A stretch of DNA of 64,000 nucleotides from Hirundichthys speculiger (Eukaryota > Chordata > Actinopteri > Beloniformes > Exocoetidae), in the NCBI GenBank assembly GCA_018398805.1, contig JAGFBZ010000258.1, positions 5,010,501 to 5,074,500 of the forward strand, written 5' to 3'. Positions 35,802 through 47,944 of the stretch are shown one piece after another; position 1 is the first letter of the stretch, and each line of letters starts with the position of its first letter. Position numbers and translations under genes: made by a program. The notes under the pieces are model-generated. The model searched no databases and was not told the DNA's origin. It saw only the letters and a list, made by a program, of their open reading frames with translations.

Positions 35802-37599
35802 AAATGCAATAACTCTTGTGAGCACCCTTTATTGCTGTTTTCTCGATTCCATCTTTAATGGCTCTGACTTTTTACGCATTAATTTGGATCCAGATATTTG
35901 TCTTGTGTTTTTAACCTGATACCAGCTTCACCACTGTTTGCATCCACTGGTAGGAGACTGAAAACATGGTGACATTCTCTTTGCCACATGTACTCAAAGC
36001 TTGCGTTTTAATTGTAGCTAAACTCTAATTGTATCTTTGCTTTGTATGACTTTGGAGAAGGTTAGAAACAAAACTTTCACCAAGCACAGACGCAACACTT
36101 CAGCATGTGGGGGAATCTCAATCTTATATAATAATTGGATACCACGTTTCTTTTATTTATTTTTTTTAATTTCGATAGTTTCTTGTAACAAGACCGCAAA
36201 TATATCATAAAGCAAGTCAGTGTTGCCTCATTATCAAAACTTGACATTATCATTGCTTTACTGTGATATCCAGATAGCAGCCCTTTAACTGGAGCTGGAG
36301 CCTGAAGATTCCCTTCAGTATCCAGTTTAAATGGCCTGACAAACCAGAGCACGCAGTGAGAGCATGAGGATACAGGCTGCAGCTTATGTTGGCTACAACG
36401 GTCATTTTCCGCTCTCATTTCCATGACTAACCCCCCCTCCCCCCGTGGGTTCAGAGAGGGTGGCCTTGCTGGTATATGGACCATGAGCTTGGCCAGGGAT
36501 TGGATTTCATTATGACTCAGCGGGGTGTGGATAACGTGCATCGGATTTCTGCAGGACATTTCTGGGTCTTAAGAGAGGGTGTTAGGGGCAAACTGCGCCA
36601 CACCACAAAGATTCAAACAAATTTGAATGATCAATCATCAAAGCAGACAAAGACCTCAAAGATGAGGGTGTAAAGGCATTCAAAAAAATTAGTTATTTTG
36701 TATTAGCTTATACAGAACTTGAATTTAAATTCCTTAAGGCCGGGCGTCTAAATCAGCATATGTTTTCATGTTTTCATCCCCCTCTCCCTAAGTCAACAGC
36801 AATCCAGCCAAAAGTCACTGAATGGTGTCTTTATTCCTCTTGGATGGCTGCATCAAGCGGCTACTCAAAAATATCTCCTAGGTGGTCTTAGTTCAAGTGC
36901 AGACTGCAATCAAGGGGGATTAATCTCAGAAAACATGCCTTTTTATGCAATATAACAAGACTGGAAAAAGCAGGGAGCTGGAAAAGTGCTTTAAGTTGCT
37001 TTGAAAAATGAATTTGGAGGGAGAAGAGTAACAATATTAAAAGACGGTGATGTGATTAGCAGACCGTTGCTTCACTTGTAGATGTGACGTTAAAAGCTGC
37101 AGACGCCTGTTTGTGGCGCTTCTTACTTGCAATCAGTTTAACTGGTGGAGGTGTCAGAGCTGTAGGGTGCACAAAAGCGAGACATAATCAAGCATGATGT
37201 ATGGTTTCATGTTAGAGTGGGAGGTGGTTGGCAGGAAATGCACATCCATCAAACCAACAGCCAACCTATTTAGTCTCTGACTAAAGACTTTAATTGGGTT
37301 TGATTTGATTGACTTCTGCAAAAGGACATTCCCAAACTAAATTTGCAAGAGACGGCGATTAACTAATAGGGTTTTGAGCGTCTGCATCTTGACAGTTGAA
37401 GGTCATTCAATATAAGACAGTTTCACAACAAGTACTACTCACAATCTGTTTCTTGAGACACGTAAAAGCATATGTGGTATGGTTCAATGGATGATGGAAG
37501 TCTCTTAGAGTCATTTGTTTTTTCACATTTTTGGTCCTGAATATTACAGTCCAGTTATAAGTAGTCAAATTGTGTTTATTCATTTATTTAAAAAAATAA
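35802..37599. other. Unique DNA, no gene seen
   Basis: A 160-codon minus-strand frame at 36077-36559 is open but shows no domain, no flanking splice signals and AT-rich, Lys/Tyr-rich C-terminal content, so I treat it as chance. No repeat boundary is recognised. Confidence 0.45.
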
Positions 37600-38180
37600 A
37601 ATAACTGGACTAACCCTCCATGGTATCACCCGCAGGTTTTCTGAACATTAGGTCTGAATCCCAAAGTTTTAGGGCTCTGGATCACGCCATATTGGCAGCA
37701 AGTGACTCCTCCAAACCCCTATTAATCTAAAAATGGTTAAATGGGCAGAAGAAACAACCCTGACTGTTTACCTCAGTTTCTACAGATTAGCTGTTTTAGC
37801 CCAACTTAACTCACACTCCCCGGTGTCTTAGTGGTAGAGTTGCCACATGTGAGGTCCCAGGTTCGGATCCTGGTGTCAGGAAGGGGATCTAGTGTGCCAA
37901 ACCTTATGCAAATGCGATGCATATCGCTCCCCAAATAGGGCAGCTGTTGAAATGGAAGTAGCTCATGCTAACTAACGTTACTTAATATTCATTCTGTCAA
38001 AATTACTCTTTGCTTCAGATGTTGCTACCAAACAACATCCAAAACAAGCTCTACCAGACTTCTGTGGGACCCACAGTTAGCTAACAGTCTGGTAAGCAAA
38101 TCTAGAAGTAAAGATTTGAGGGCGAAAGTGGTTTGACTGGTTGCAGGAGGGCTGGCTGCCCTCTGGTTAGCCCTGGCTAG
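37600..38180 (+). repeat. Dispersed repeat family A, plus copy with inserted SINE head
   Basis: ATCACCCGCAGGTTTTCTGAA near 37625 matches ATCACCCACAGGATTTCTGAA at 51645. Downstream, ATTCATTCTGTC and AGATGTTGCTACCAAACAACATC match the 48700 and 51830 copies. A tRNA-like segment (37819-37930) interrupts the family A order. Confidence 0.55.
37819..37930 (+). mobile_element. tRNA-derived SINE head
   Basis: GTGTCTTAGTGGTAGAG resembles a pol III box A. GGTTCGGATCC is a near-perfect box B inside the stem-loop CCAGG-TTCGGAT-CCTGG, which has an exact 5-bp stem and 7-nt loop. Box spacing is tRNA-like. The anticodon arm does not fold well, so a functional tRNA is unlikely. An AT-rich body without clear tail follows. 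Confidence 0.55.
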
Positions 38181-38819
38181 GCTTTTTAAATGAGGTTTTC
38201 ACCAAAATCAGTGAGATTATTCCATCTGTTCTATGAAAGTGCACTTAAAAGTGTCGTAGAAATCCGTCAAATGGGAGATTGAGATATTAAGTGGACCAAC
38301 CAACTAATATTCACCATTTATAATTTTGTAGATATGTGTGCACTTTTGGAGATAATAAATGAAAAGTATACCAAAAAGTTTGTTCAGTTAAAAACTGAAA
38401 ATGAAACATCAACAGTATATCTTGCATTTCTCAGAACTTTTATTGTTTTTGTTTGTCTCTAAGACATTTCAGTTGTCATTGCTGTATAAGGCTACCAAAC
38501 ATGACCCTTCAAATGTCTTTGTTTTGGTTGTGGGGAGCTGTGAGCTGAGGCCACACCATGTTGTACCCTCAGGCCAACAGTGGAATAAATAAACCTGGTG
38601 AGCTGTGAAAAAGGGTGAAAGTCCTTGTGAGGGGTCTCAGAGCTGATTATGGAGCAGACCTGGCCCTACATGATGCAACGTCTGCAGTCAATGGATCCTG
38701 TCTGGGGGACCAATGAGAACATTGTTCACGTAAAGTTTGGGCTGTCAAAGTCGATGTCCGTTGACTCAAGCTTGCGGGTCCCGGGTGTCGCCACTGGTTC
38801 CCTCAAGGATGGAGGACCT

Positions 38820-39160
38820 TTAACCCCCCGGTAGTCTGGGGGTCATCGTGCTTTGACCTCGGCAGTTACAAGGGTGCATTCCCACTGAGAGGACTGAGAC
38901 CCGGAAGCCTGAGGCAACAAACACACACATTTAACATTTTGCACACACATAAATTTCACATAAGTATAAACACATTCAGAATACTCACTGAGCTCTGCTG
39001 CTGAGTCAGCAATAACAAACTCCTGAGCTTCTTTGTTGTAATAATCAAGTTTGACTTTGAAGGTTTTTCTGTGAACATTATTGAATTTCCCCAGAGTCAC
39101 AAAGTCTGGCATGGCTTTATTAATTAGTGCAATGTGTAGTGAGTGATTTACTGCCAGAGT
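38820..39160 (-). CDS. Candidate small minus-strand gene or 3' exons, unknown protein
   Basis: The minus strand is open from 39175 to a TGA at 38843. The proximal part encodes protein-like sequence including MPDFVTLGKFNNVHRKTF and KVKLDYYNKEAQEFVIADSA. A consensus donor, CTCA|GTGAGT, follows at 38998. After 90 bp, a strong acceptor (TTTGTTGCCTCAG) precedes 38908. Splicing joins the frames as S-FRVSVLSVGMHPC and ends at TAA, 38820-38822. Unspliced reading instead stays open and ends ECTLVTAEVKAR at 38843. The upstream acceptor could be at 39151-39152 or 39161-39162, both mediocre. No family is recognised. It could be the 3' end of a larger gene, a lone ORF, or chance. Confidence 0.35.
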
Positions 39161-39175
39161 CTTTGGTGTCAGAGT

Positions 39176-41198
39176 TTAGAGTGGTGCAAATGGGTATCAT
39201 TAGTCTGCAAGACGCTCTAAGTAGTGGCCATATATGCATAATGAAAGCTTTCATTAGGGATCTAGGCTGGGCTAGGTGAGTAAACGTGAATGTGTGTGTC
39301 TTTCTGAGTGGCAGCTTTATGTTTCTGTCTTCTGAGCTCCACATCACCTGCCTCCTCCATTTCCATTTCAAATATTTTTATGTAAACATTTCATTCATTA
39401 TTTACCTTATGTGACATATATATTTTTCACATGCCAGATGCTAACTGAATACCTCACATCAACTCCAGACTTTTTATCTGCTTCGTTTATCTTGAAGCAA
39501 TGAGGCCAAATTCACTTTTTTTCAGTCAGTTGCCCAAATAATACATTAGAGAGCTCTACTCATTCCCAGTTAAACAGATATCTTTTTTTAAAAAAAAGCA
39601 GTGATCGCTGATCCACCAGAGCTAAAACACTGACGGAGAAGAACATTTTGTCGATGGTGTTTCATAGAAGCAACCTGGTCATGACAACAACCAGCAAGAC
39701 ATTTCAGATTAGGAGGTTGGAGGGGTGGTGGGATAAGTCCCACAATCATCAAATAGGACAATGTTCTCTCACTTAATTTCACATTTGGACACCATCGTTC
39801 AGTTGTCTGTTCTATTAAGAGCATATTTATTTACTTTTTTCTTTTATTCCTTGTCATTCACCCCTTGTTTAATAGTGAAATTCTTTAATTAAAGCTAGAA
39901 GTTGTGAAATGTTACTCTTTTAGATATAACAGGTATCTTTACATGCCAAATGTCTGGAGCCATCAGGATAAATTCGCATTTGACCTACAGCCAGTCAAAG
40001 AGAACGAGGAATGGGCTGATGTCACCTATGGGGACATGAAATAATACTGCACACTTCATTGTATCATACCTCACGGATTCACTCATGAACTTTCTCATGG
40101 TAGGCTGCCCCCATTTGGTTTGGAGTGGAATGATTATATAGAGTACCTTTAAAGTTGGCAAACTGACTCCGTTATTTCATCTTTATTTAATGACACATAT
40201 TGAAGGTACAGTATATGTCTGTTATTGCAATTATGTCAAAATACAGTATTTTATTCTATCAATTATGTCACCAGTTGATGAATCCTTCTGACCTTTTGAC
40301 ATATTCTCTTACACCATCAACTCATTAATGGATGCTTTTTATCGACTGTTTCAGTTATAATTTATAAAGGGACTGCGGTGAAGTATGGTACTGTAGCATA
40401 GTACTGACTACTGCACCACATCTACTTTTGAAGCCATAGCTGGGAATTTCCTCACATCTGAGTTGACTTCCTTCGAGTCCAAATATTTTTTGAAACCAGT
40501 TGGGTTTGCTCTTTGCTTAGGTTAGCCACATAAGCCATATTTAGCAATATCAGCTGCTCATACATTATGCAGTGCCCAGCCAGCATGTCCATGTGGGCTC
40601 CATCTGGATCAACAGTGGGGCTGCTTAGGTACAGAGTGGGCTTGGGCTTGAAATGTGCAAATGGATTGGGTACCTTTATGGTTTCAGTATTATGGTCTTC
40701 AAATGGGAAGGTTATGTGGGCCAAGAATATGGGACACATGGGGGATACAGGTGCACGAACTGGGCATGGACTAAAAAAGGGGAAAATTTTGTAGGTCCCA
40801 TGTAGTTTTAGTAACATATGGCTCACATTAGAAAATGAACCTTGTCGGACCCCACCTAAAATCAAGGTACCCAGAGGCCACCTGGTGTTAGGGCCACCAT
40901 GAAACCCGGAGACAAACCCACTTGGAACCCATTTTTCAGCCTACTTTTAGCTCATATAGTGGTCATATTGAATATAAATGCCGGTGGGACAACTTGAGTA
41001 TACAAGCAAAGCATCAGTCCACGGATAGTTTTTGTACAACTGGTGAAATGCAAGACAGACAAAATTATATAAAGCAACAAGACTACGGTTTTTACCACTG
41101 TTGGTGGAAACCATCTGGAGTTTTAGGTCAGGGTTGGAAGGGTTTTCCATTTGAAATTTCCAACTGGGACACTGGAATTTCAGTGTTCTGAAATTCAA
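39176..41198. other. Unique DNA, no gene seen
   Basis: A plus-strand donor-like AG|GTGAGT near 39275 has no supporting exon. The block 40550-40920 is rich in ATGTGGGC and TGGGCTCC words and yields 75-137 codon frames on both strands. This suggests a decayed repeat rather than a gene. Confidence 0.45.
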
Positions 41199-41206
41199 AT
41201 TCTAGA

Positions 41207-42398
41207 TAGGGCTGGGCAACAATTAAAATTTTTAATCGCGATTAATCACAATATTTAACTGATTAATCATGATTAGTCGCATTGTATTTGTGAAATCAAA
41301 TAATGAATTTAAAAGTAGTGTAAAATGCACTTTTATTTAAATGTTCTGCTCCCATATGAACTAAAGTGCCATAACACTTTTAACATCAGCACTTGTCAGT
41401 AACACATATTTAGTGCAAATCTCATCTTAAAAAATGTAAAATAAAATAAAGCTTATTGCCATTAATGTCATCCTGTTTACAAGTCTACAAAGTCTACAAA
41501 CAAAATCCAATGTGGAGTTTATTGCCACTGCCAGGGCATTAATGTCATCCTGTTTTTATGAAAAAAAAAAAGTCTATAAACCAAGTCCAACAAAATGGTT
41601 GTGGCTCAGCACAATTAGAACATTAAAACAGGTAATTTCTGAGGTAACAGCAGAAACTTTCAACGGGGAGTTCAGCTTGGCAGTTGTTACAAATAACCTT
41701 GTTTCTGTTCAAATCCTCCGTCTGGGAGAACTTTAAAATGAAAATATCCATGTGTAAGTTCAGTAACTTTACCAATCTGTGTATCATTCATTCTTTCCAT
41801 TTTCAATTGTCAATCAAAAATTTAAAAAAAAAATTAAAAAGTGACATTTTATTACGTTTTTCGCTTTTTGATCTAACACAAAGAAATGAAAAAAAAAAAG
41901 CCTGTTTTTTATATTTCAATTTTAGACTTAGGATCAAAAATACAAAATTAAAAAAGAGGCCACAGAACTGAATTTGTTTTATAATCGAGGACTGGACTTT
42001 CTGCTGTCTTTACACATCTGTGCCACTAGATGGAGCCGCACTGAAGTAACCAGCTAGAGAACAGCAGGACAGTGAACACATGGACGCAGATCTGATGTAA
42101 CATGGAGGAATGACGTGATAGTTTTGTTGCAGTCCAGAATTTTTTTTTTTAGACAGAATTGTTAATATTGCTACCTGAGTTGCTACCCAAACTGTAAAGT
42201 TCATGGATTATTACCGTTCTCCATGTCTGTTTTAGCTTTTCCTTATGTTTACTGTTTTCCGGTTCCGCAGCAGCCAGTAACAGACTTTTCAAAACAAAAG
42301 CATGTGAGCAACATGCATTAACGCGCAATAAAATAAACATCGGTGTTAATAAATGAATGCGTTAATGCGATAATAACGCATTAACTTGCCCGGCCCTA
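41207..42398. mobile_element. Non-autonomous hAT element, 8-bp TSD
   Basis: The 1192-bp element has ends TAGGGCTGGGCAAC and CTTGCCCGGCCCTA, inverted complements with two differences. The flanking duplication is ATTCTAGA at 41199-41206 and 42399-42406. Sub-terminal AATCGCGATTAATC and GCGTTAATGCGATAATAACGC are typical of this fish hAT class. Its centre holds an imperfect duplication, CATTAATGTCATCCTGTTT, near 41460 and 41538. No intact transposase is present. Confidence 0.88.
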
Positions 42399-42406
42399 AT
42401 TCTAGA

Positions 42407-43114
42407 TTTTAAAGAAATTGTCTAAATACAGTGAAGTTGGATAGTCAAGGTTTAAACTAATGAACTAATTACAGATTTAAAGCAGCACAAAGAAACTTTT
42501 GTCATATTTGGCTCACTGGGTCTCAGTGTGCCTTCGTATAGGCGAGGGAGGTTAAGTCACGTTTACAGCACTGTCCTAATTACTCTTGCTTGGTCTCTTA
42601 TTCAGTCACCCTCTTATTTTCTCTTCTGGCATTACTTTCTTGAGACTCTTAGTCACTTTTGCCATGATGTTCCACTGTAGCTCCATAAACTTGTTTCATC
42701 ATTGTTGGTTGTGTGACAGAGTGTCATAAGTGATGATGACAAGGACAGAAGATTGAAAGAGCTGGACAACACCTCCAATAAATAATCAAATATTCATATG
42801 GAATTGAAAGTCCTTTGTGTTAATTTAAGTTTTTTTAAGCACTTTATTCCAACTTACCCAGAAGCAGGGCCTCCATCTCACTGAATCAAGCACTTCAGAA
42901 ATGCAGTGAAAACACTAGAAACTACAATTTTTCAACAATGGATGTCAGTGCCTTCTGCAACGTTAATAGTCAGATTTTTTTTTACAAGTTTTGTGTGTGG
43001 AGGTCTTCTTCGTCAGGGATTAAAAATCAACTAACCCCTAGAGTGAATTTGTTCAGTCACGCTCTAATTAAATGTCAATATGATGCTTTCTGCCCACTTG
43101 TGTCCTTTTTTTAG
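42407..43114. other. Unique DNA, no gene seen
   Basis: No supported feature until the exon-like block that follows. Near 43057 it contains GTCACGCTCTAATTAAATGTCA, sharing a 14-nt core with 25189-25202. Confidence 0.5.
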
Positions 43115-43234
43115 CTGCCAAACCTACAGGGGGTCGGCACTGGCGTGATAAAACTCACGGACCACTCTCTGTATCACACTCTGCCAGTGCAAAGCAGCCA
43201 ATTAGCTGCATATAACTGGTTCACCATTGACGCT
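43115..43234 (+). CDS. Candidate internal exon, unknown protein
   Basis: A polypyrimidine tract and acceptor (GTCCTTTTTTTAG) precede a 120-nt block that ends at a consensus donor, GACGCT|GTAAGT. The frame beginning at the first base is open for all 40 codons, including GVGTGVIKLTDHSLYHTL and AAYNWFTIDA; the other two frames contain stops. Local GC content is higher than in flanking DNA. These are the expected properties of a phase 0-0 internal exon. I do not recognise the product, and neither neighbouring exon could be identified. A chance frame or a conserved non-coding element is possible. Confidence 0.3.
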
Positions 43235-44888
43235 GTAAGTAGACGGAGGGATCTTTAACCTTATGTAATCTGTTTACATCCTGCAGACTTCTCATCTGTT
43301 GGGGAATTAATCATCAACTCCTGCTGATGCACTGAACCATCTCTGTTTTTTGAAGTTTTTTAAGCTTTTCTTTTATAAAGTAAAACCAGGGAATACTTGG
43401 AAAAGAAAAACATTGAGGGGAGCACTGATTAGTTCATACGTGCGCAGTGGAGAATTTCTGTGTTGCATAAAATCGCCGTGTCCACACGACTTCTACGATC
43501 AAGATGCTGTTGTTTGGACACATTTAAACATTTACTGATTACCTTTAGGAAATTAAGCAAAATTAAGGAAACCAAATGGCGTAAAAGCACATTTAGGGGA
43601 AAATTTGGAGCTTATCCAGAGGGTGATCTGAGAGCTTTGGTCCTTGGGGACTCATTCATCTCAGCAGATTAATCTCAGTTCCTTTCCTCCCTGCATCTGC
43701 ATGCAGATGGTAAAGTTCCGTCCAACAGCTTTAAACCTTCATTAAAAAAGGGACCTTTTTGAAACAGGAAGAAATTTATACTTTCACCTCTACTTGTTTT
43801 TAGCGTCAGTTCTTGTTCTTTCTGCTTTCACAACACAAACAGAGGATTTGTGGGAGTTGGGTGCCTTGGTGGCTGAGCGTCAGATGCCAAGGCGGCAGCT
43901 TGGTGACGCTGAATCAGAGCTGGCAAGAACACGGCGAGCCATGACATGGCATCACAGCACATGCACACACATACTGTCAGTGCACGCCGACGTCCTCGCG
44001 GTGCAGATATGGAGCAAACCAGGTGCGGCACAGATGCAGAAGTTTCACTGATTTAAGTTAGCACCACAATGTTCATAGTTTTTGATGAGTTTCCCCTTCT
44101 CTGGCTCTCCATCTTTGTCTCCTTGTATATTTCTCTCTCCTCTGTTTATTTGTTCTTAATCTGTCTCCACATCGACATTACATCAATTCAAACAAGCACC
44201 GAGTCTTTGCACAGCTTCCCAGAAGAGTCAGGAGCAGAATCAGCTAAACAAATAACCTCAGCGGAAGACAGCATAAAGCCTCCTGGTCATCATTCTGTTT
44301 ACATATTTTAAGAGATGATGATGGCGTGCTTGGTTGGAGAAACCTATGGTGGCATGCCACATGTGCAGTTTTGTGTTTTCGTCTCTGTGCCTGCATGCAT
44401 GCGGCATGATTCATGCGCTGTGTTTGCATTAAAAGCCCCTATTAAGGATGTGGGGTGGGGGGGCAGCAAGCTGGAGGGACAATTTTTAAACAACCTGTAT
44501 GTATCAGCTGTGGCGGCAGAGTTGGGTAGCACGGCACAGCATGGCGCAGCACGGCACTGCTGTAGTGATTTTATTTAACATTTCATCCCAGGTGCAAAAT
44601 TTCCCTAATGGACACAGGTTATGCAGCTGAAGCATCTTGTACATAAATAAGCAGGTAGTTAGGACAAATGGTCAGATCCTTATCTAACATCTGCTCTACA
44701 TCGCTGTGAGGAGTAACGTGGCTGGATGTCAAGATGACTGCAGTTCATTTCAGGCTCATTGTGTTGGAATATCCAACATCTCATTGGGATTCCCGAGGTT
44801 GGCATCTTCAACTTACAAATAGTTTGTTTAATCGCTGCTTGCACACCTGAACCCACCTGCGAGTGTGTTATTCTACACCCAGCGGTAG

Positions 44889-44891
<3 letters not shown>
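43235..44891. other. Unique DNA, no gene seen
   Basis: Several short frames on both strands with no splice support. GCACGGCACAGCATGGCGCAGCACGGCAC near 44529 is a degenerate short tandem reiteration. Confidence 0.5.

Positions 44892-44924
<33 letters not shown>
44892..44924. repeat. Poly-G tract, 33 nt
   Basis: Thirty-three consecutive G, the longest pure G/C run in the window. Confidence 0.95.
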
Positions 44925-45469
44925 CTTAAGCAGGTGTCCCGTTACAACCCTGACACGCTTTACCTTTAGCCACAGCTCATTAGGATCAACCAGCGCCCCC
45001 TTGTTTGCTAAACACTTTGCGAAGTTCATAGGTAGAAGAAGTAAAGTTGAGGATGTAGAGAAGGAGAAAAATAGAAATAGGATAATTAAAACATTTCTTC
45101 CCTAAATAATTTTGTAGAATGTAATCATTATGGGGAATTAAATCCACAATAAAAAAAAATATGATGGATAAACTTGTAGAGTTGATAGGATAGTTGGCAA
45201 TTAGGTTTTTTGTGTGTTAATGAGACATGGATGCAGGTACATAGTCTGGATTCCAACACCCTTTTTCAAGATATATTCAAATTGCAGGCACATCTAGGTA
45301 GAAATTGATCATCAAGTGTTGTTGTCATGGTCACACTGACCATGTGCCATGTCAAAAACATAGATTAAAACAGTGCAAATTGAGTAATTTTTTTTGTTTT
45401 GAGCCTGTCATTTCCATCACTTTAGATGTTGTTTGTGTCGTTGTGAATGATTCAAAAGACTATTTGAAA

Positions 45470-45680
45470 TTCTCTTTGAGTAACCAGACCACTCAGACTG
45501 AGGCATGTCTGTGAAAATCTGATTGGAAGCTTGAAACCACTTGAGAATGTGGTTTTAATTTGATTAGGAAAAAATCACATTTCATGTGCTTTTCGGTTGT
45601 TCAGACTGTGAACAAATCAGGCAAGATATGACCTGGAAATGCCCGTGATCGGATTTGAGTTGGCCAAGCAGAACATACCC
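45470..45680. repeat. Degenerate DNA-transposon-like repeat
   Basis: AAAAATCACATTTCATGTGCTTTTCGGTTGTTCAGACTGTG, followed by GATCGGATTTGAGTTGGCC, resembles the repeat class noted at 12135-12520. No clean termini were found. Confidence 0.4.
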
Positions 45681-46021
45681 AGAGACACTGAAGTCAGAGT
45701 AGTAAGAGTAAAGGAGTAAAGGAGGAGGTACTGTGGTCCTGGTAAATAACAAGTGGTGTAATCTGGATATTTCACAGTGAAGAGGTGTCCTTGTACCTCA
45801 GTTTTAGTTACCATAGCCACATTTAACATCCCATGACAAGTGCATGTGGGTGAATTTTTTTGTACATCGGGTGAAATTATATAAAGCAACAAATGTATGT
45901 ATAATTAGGGGTGTGGTTTTAAGATTGACAGTGGGTATGGCTATCTGTCATGTCAATATCTTGATTACTGAACTGTGAATGAAGACCTAATGGTGCACAG
46001 TCATTCATATTTCAAAGACAA

Positions 46022-46046
46022 CATGTTGTGTTGTGTTGTGTTGTTA
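46022..46046. repeat. (TGTTG)n microsatellite
   Basis: Short pentanucleotide array of about four to five units. Confidence 0.8.
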
Positions 46047-46173
46047 GTTGTGCTAAGCGACCTATCTGACTGCCTGTGGGTAGGCTTGGAGGGGTCTGGG
46101 GACAAAGCTTAGCAGCAGACAACTTGTGCTAACTGAGCTTCAGTTAAACACAGTTGTCATTTCTGATTTCTGC

Positions 46174-46174
<1 letters not shown>

Positions 46175-46205
<31 letters not shown>
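46175..46205. repeat. Poly-A tract, 31 nt
   Basis: Thirty-one consecutive A. It could be the tail of an old retroposed copy, but no element body is recognisable upstream. Confidence 0.95.
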
Positions 46206-46206
<1 letters not shown>

Positions 46207-46683
46207 ATTTGCAATGCAGAGCCAGCGGCTCCACAGCTCCTCCAGGGTGGCTTGGCTGAGAAAGCCAGGAATTAGCTGTGATGAAGCCTGGGGAGGCTTT
46301 CAGTTCATCCTTGTTTTAGCGCCGGCATTATTCATTTCAGCACAAGTACGAGAAGTACAGTACAAGAAAAGAGGCTTCACAAGAACTCTCCAGAAAGTCT
46401 GTGGATGATCACAGAAGATTTGCCCACTTCTTAATATACAATTTATCATTTTTATGCTTTTGTCTTCTAAGAGAGTTGGCCACCGTTACCCTCTTATGCT
46501 GCGTGTGATGTCATCAGCTCACTTGTTACCAGACTATGGACAGAATAACACAATGCATCCATGGTGATTTTTGTATTATTCCAACCATCAATTATATAAC
46601 TATGAAAAAAGAAAAGTGAGTCAATATCCCATTAATGCATCTCACTGTTGCAGAATAAATGAATAAAAAAATCCCACAATGTT

Positions 46684-46775
46684 TAACAATCAATCAATCA
46701 ATCAGTCAACCTTTATTTGTATCGCCCTTTTTAACAACCCAAGTTGACCCAAGTGCTTCACAACATTAAAAAAAA
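46684..46775. repeat. (CAAT)n-headed retroposon tail
   Basis: CAATCAATCAATCAATC is followed by CAACCTTTATTTGTATCGCCCTTTTTAACAACCCAAGTTGACCCAAGTGCTTCACAACA. This arrangement is very frequent in fish genomes as the 3' end (antisense) of a non-LTR-type element. Related fragments are at 23684-23760 and 9690-9775. Confidence 0.6.
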
Positions 46776-47940
46776 AACATTAAAACAATTAGTGTCATCA
46801 TTTCACTTAGTAATTAAAATGGTTCAGCATTCTACACTTGACTGAATGTGGTTTTTATTATTTCTGGTGCTGAGGTGGATGAGAGACGAAACAGCAGTTA
46901 AGGGACAAAGTGTTACAGGCAGAATGATAGATGGACCAAGCACATAGGAGGCATGTTCAATGGAAACATGCCAACATTTTTGGTCAGCGAGACCCCCTTG
47001 GAGAGTTTCAACCCCTCCCCTTGACGCTGTTCGTTCCACCCATACTTTCACCATGCCTCAAATCCCCCCTTCATTTCCTTCACTCTTTATAGATTTTCCC
47101 TCCCCTGATATCCTCCATCTGTCTCCGCTCCTCTTTTACTTCTCACCGCTGTTCTCCTTCTCTCCTCCACTCTTCGCCGGGGTGATGACAGAACTTCCTG
47201 GGCACGTGTTGAACAGATGAACCTCCAGAGTTTTGAGACTCACACCAACATCCACACCCATTTGCAGGACACATACAGAACAGATTAATGAACTCACCGA
47301 TGCCTTGCCCTGTAGATTCTTAACTGCCTGTCTGCAAAATCCCCTTTTCCCATTCTGGGATAAAGATCTGGCAGTGCTCTTAACAGGGCTAAAACCCAGG
47401 AACTTGTCAGAGAGGGGAAATTACTTAAAATATATTATGCACTGGAAGCTGACAGAGAAAACACGGGGCGCAGTTTTCAATCTTACATAAGACCTCTGCT
47501 CACTAAAACAAGGTAGTGTGACATGAAAAGTACATGGAGAGAAAAACTGCTTCTTTTGGCACTTCCCTGGTAATTGAGATTAATAGAACAAGGACAAAAA
47601 CGTAAAAGTCAGGTCCTAAAAGAGCAGCCAAGAGACACGACAGATATTTGAAATCAGACATACAAATGTGTCAAAAAGATTCAGTCGTACTGTGGGAAAA
47701 GCAGTTCAAACACAAAGCAAACCTCTGGTAATGATCTAATTTTGCATTCAAGTGCTTAAATCTATGGGGAGTTAATTCAAAAAGTAGACAGTGATCAACA
47801 TATATAAACTGTAAAGGCCACTTCCTGGTTTCTGTGTCAGTTATTGAATTTGCATAGACAACAGCATTCCCATAATAACCCGATGAAGACAGTCCTCTGA
47901 TTAAGATACTATATGAACTGAGACTGTGAGGATCTGGGTA
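46776..47940. other. Unique DNA, no gene seen
   Basis: A pyrimidine-rich stretch at 47060-47180 gives an 86-codon frame rich in Pro, Ser and Phe without exon signals. Nothing else is supportable. Confidence 0.5.
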
Positions 47941-47944
47941 TGGT

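Noticed and set aside
36077..36559. 160-codon minus-strand frame
   Set aside because: No motif, no exon boundaries and an AT-driven C-terminal half; I could not support a gene.
40452..40865. 137-codon minus-strand frame
   Set aside because: The DNA is rich in repeated GTGGGC/TGGGCTCC words on the plus strand; the frame has no family signature and no splice sites. A similar word pattern near 8640-8900 suggests an old repeat, too weak to annotate.
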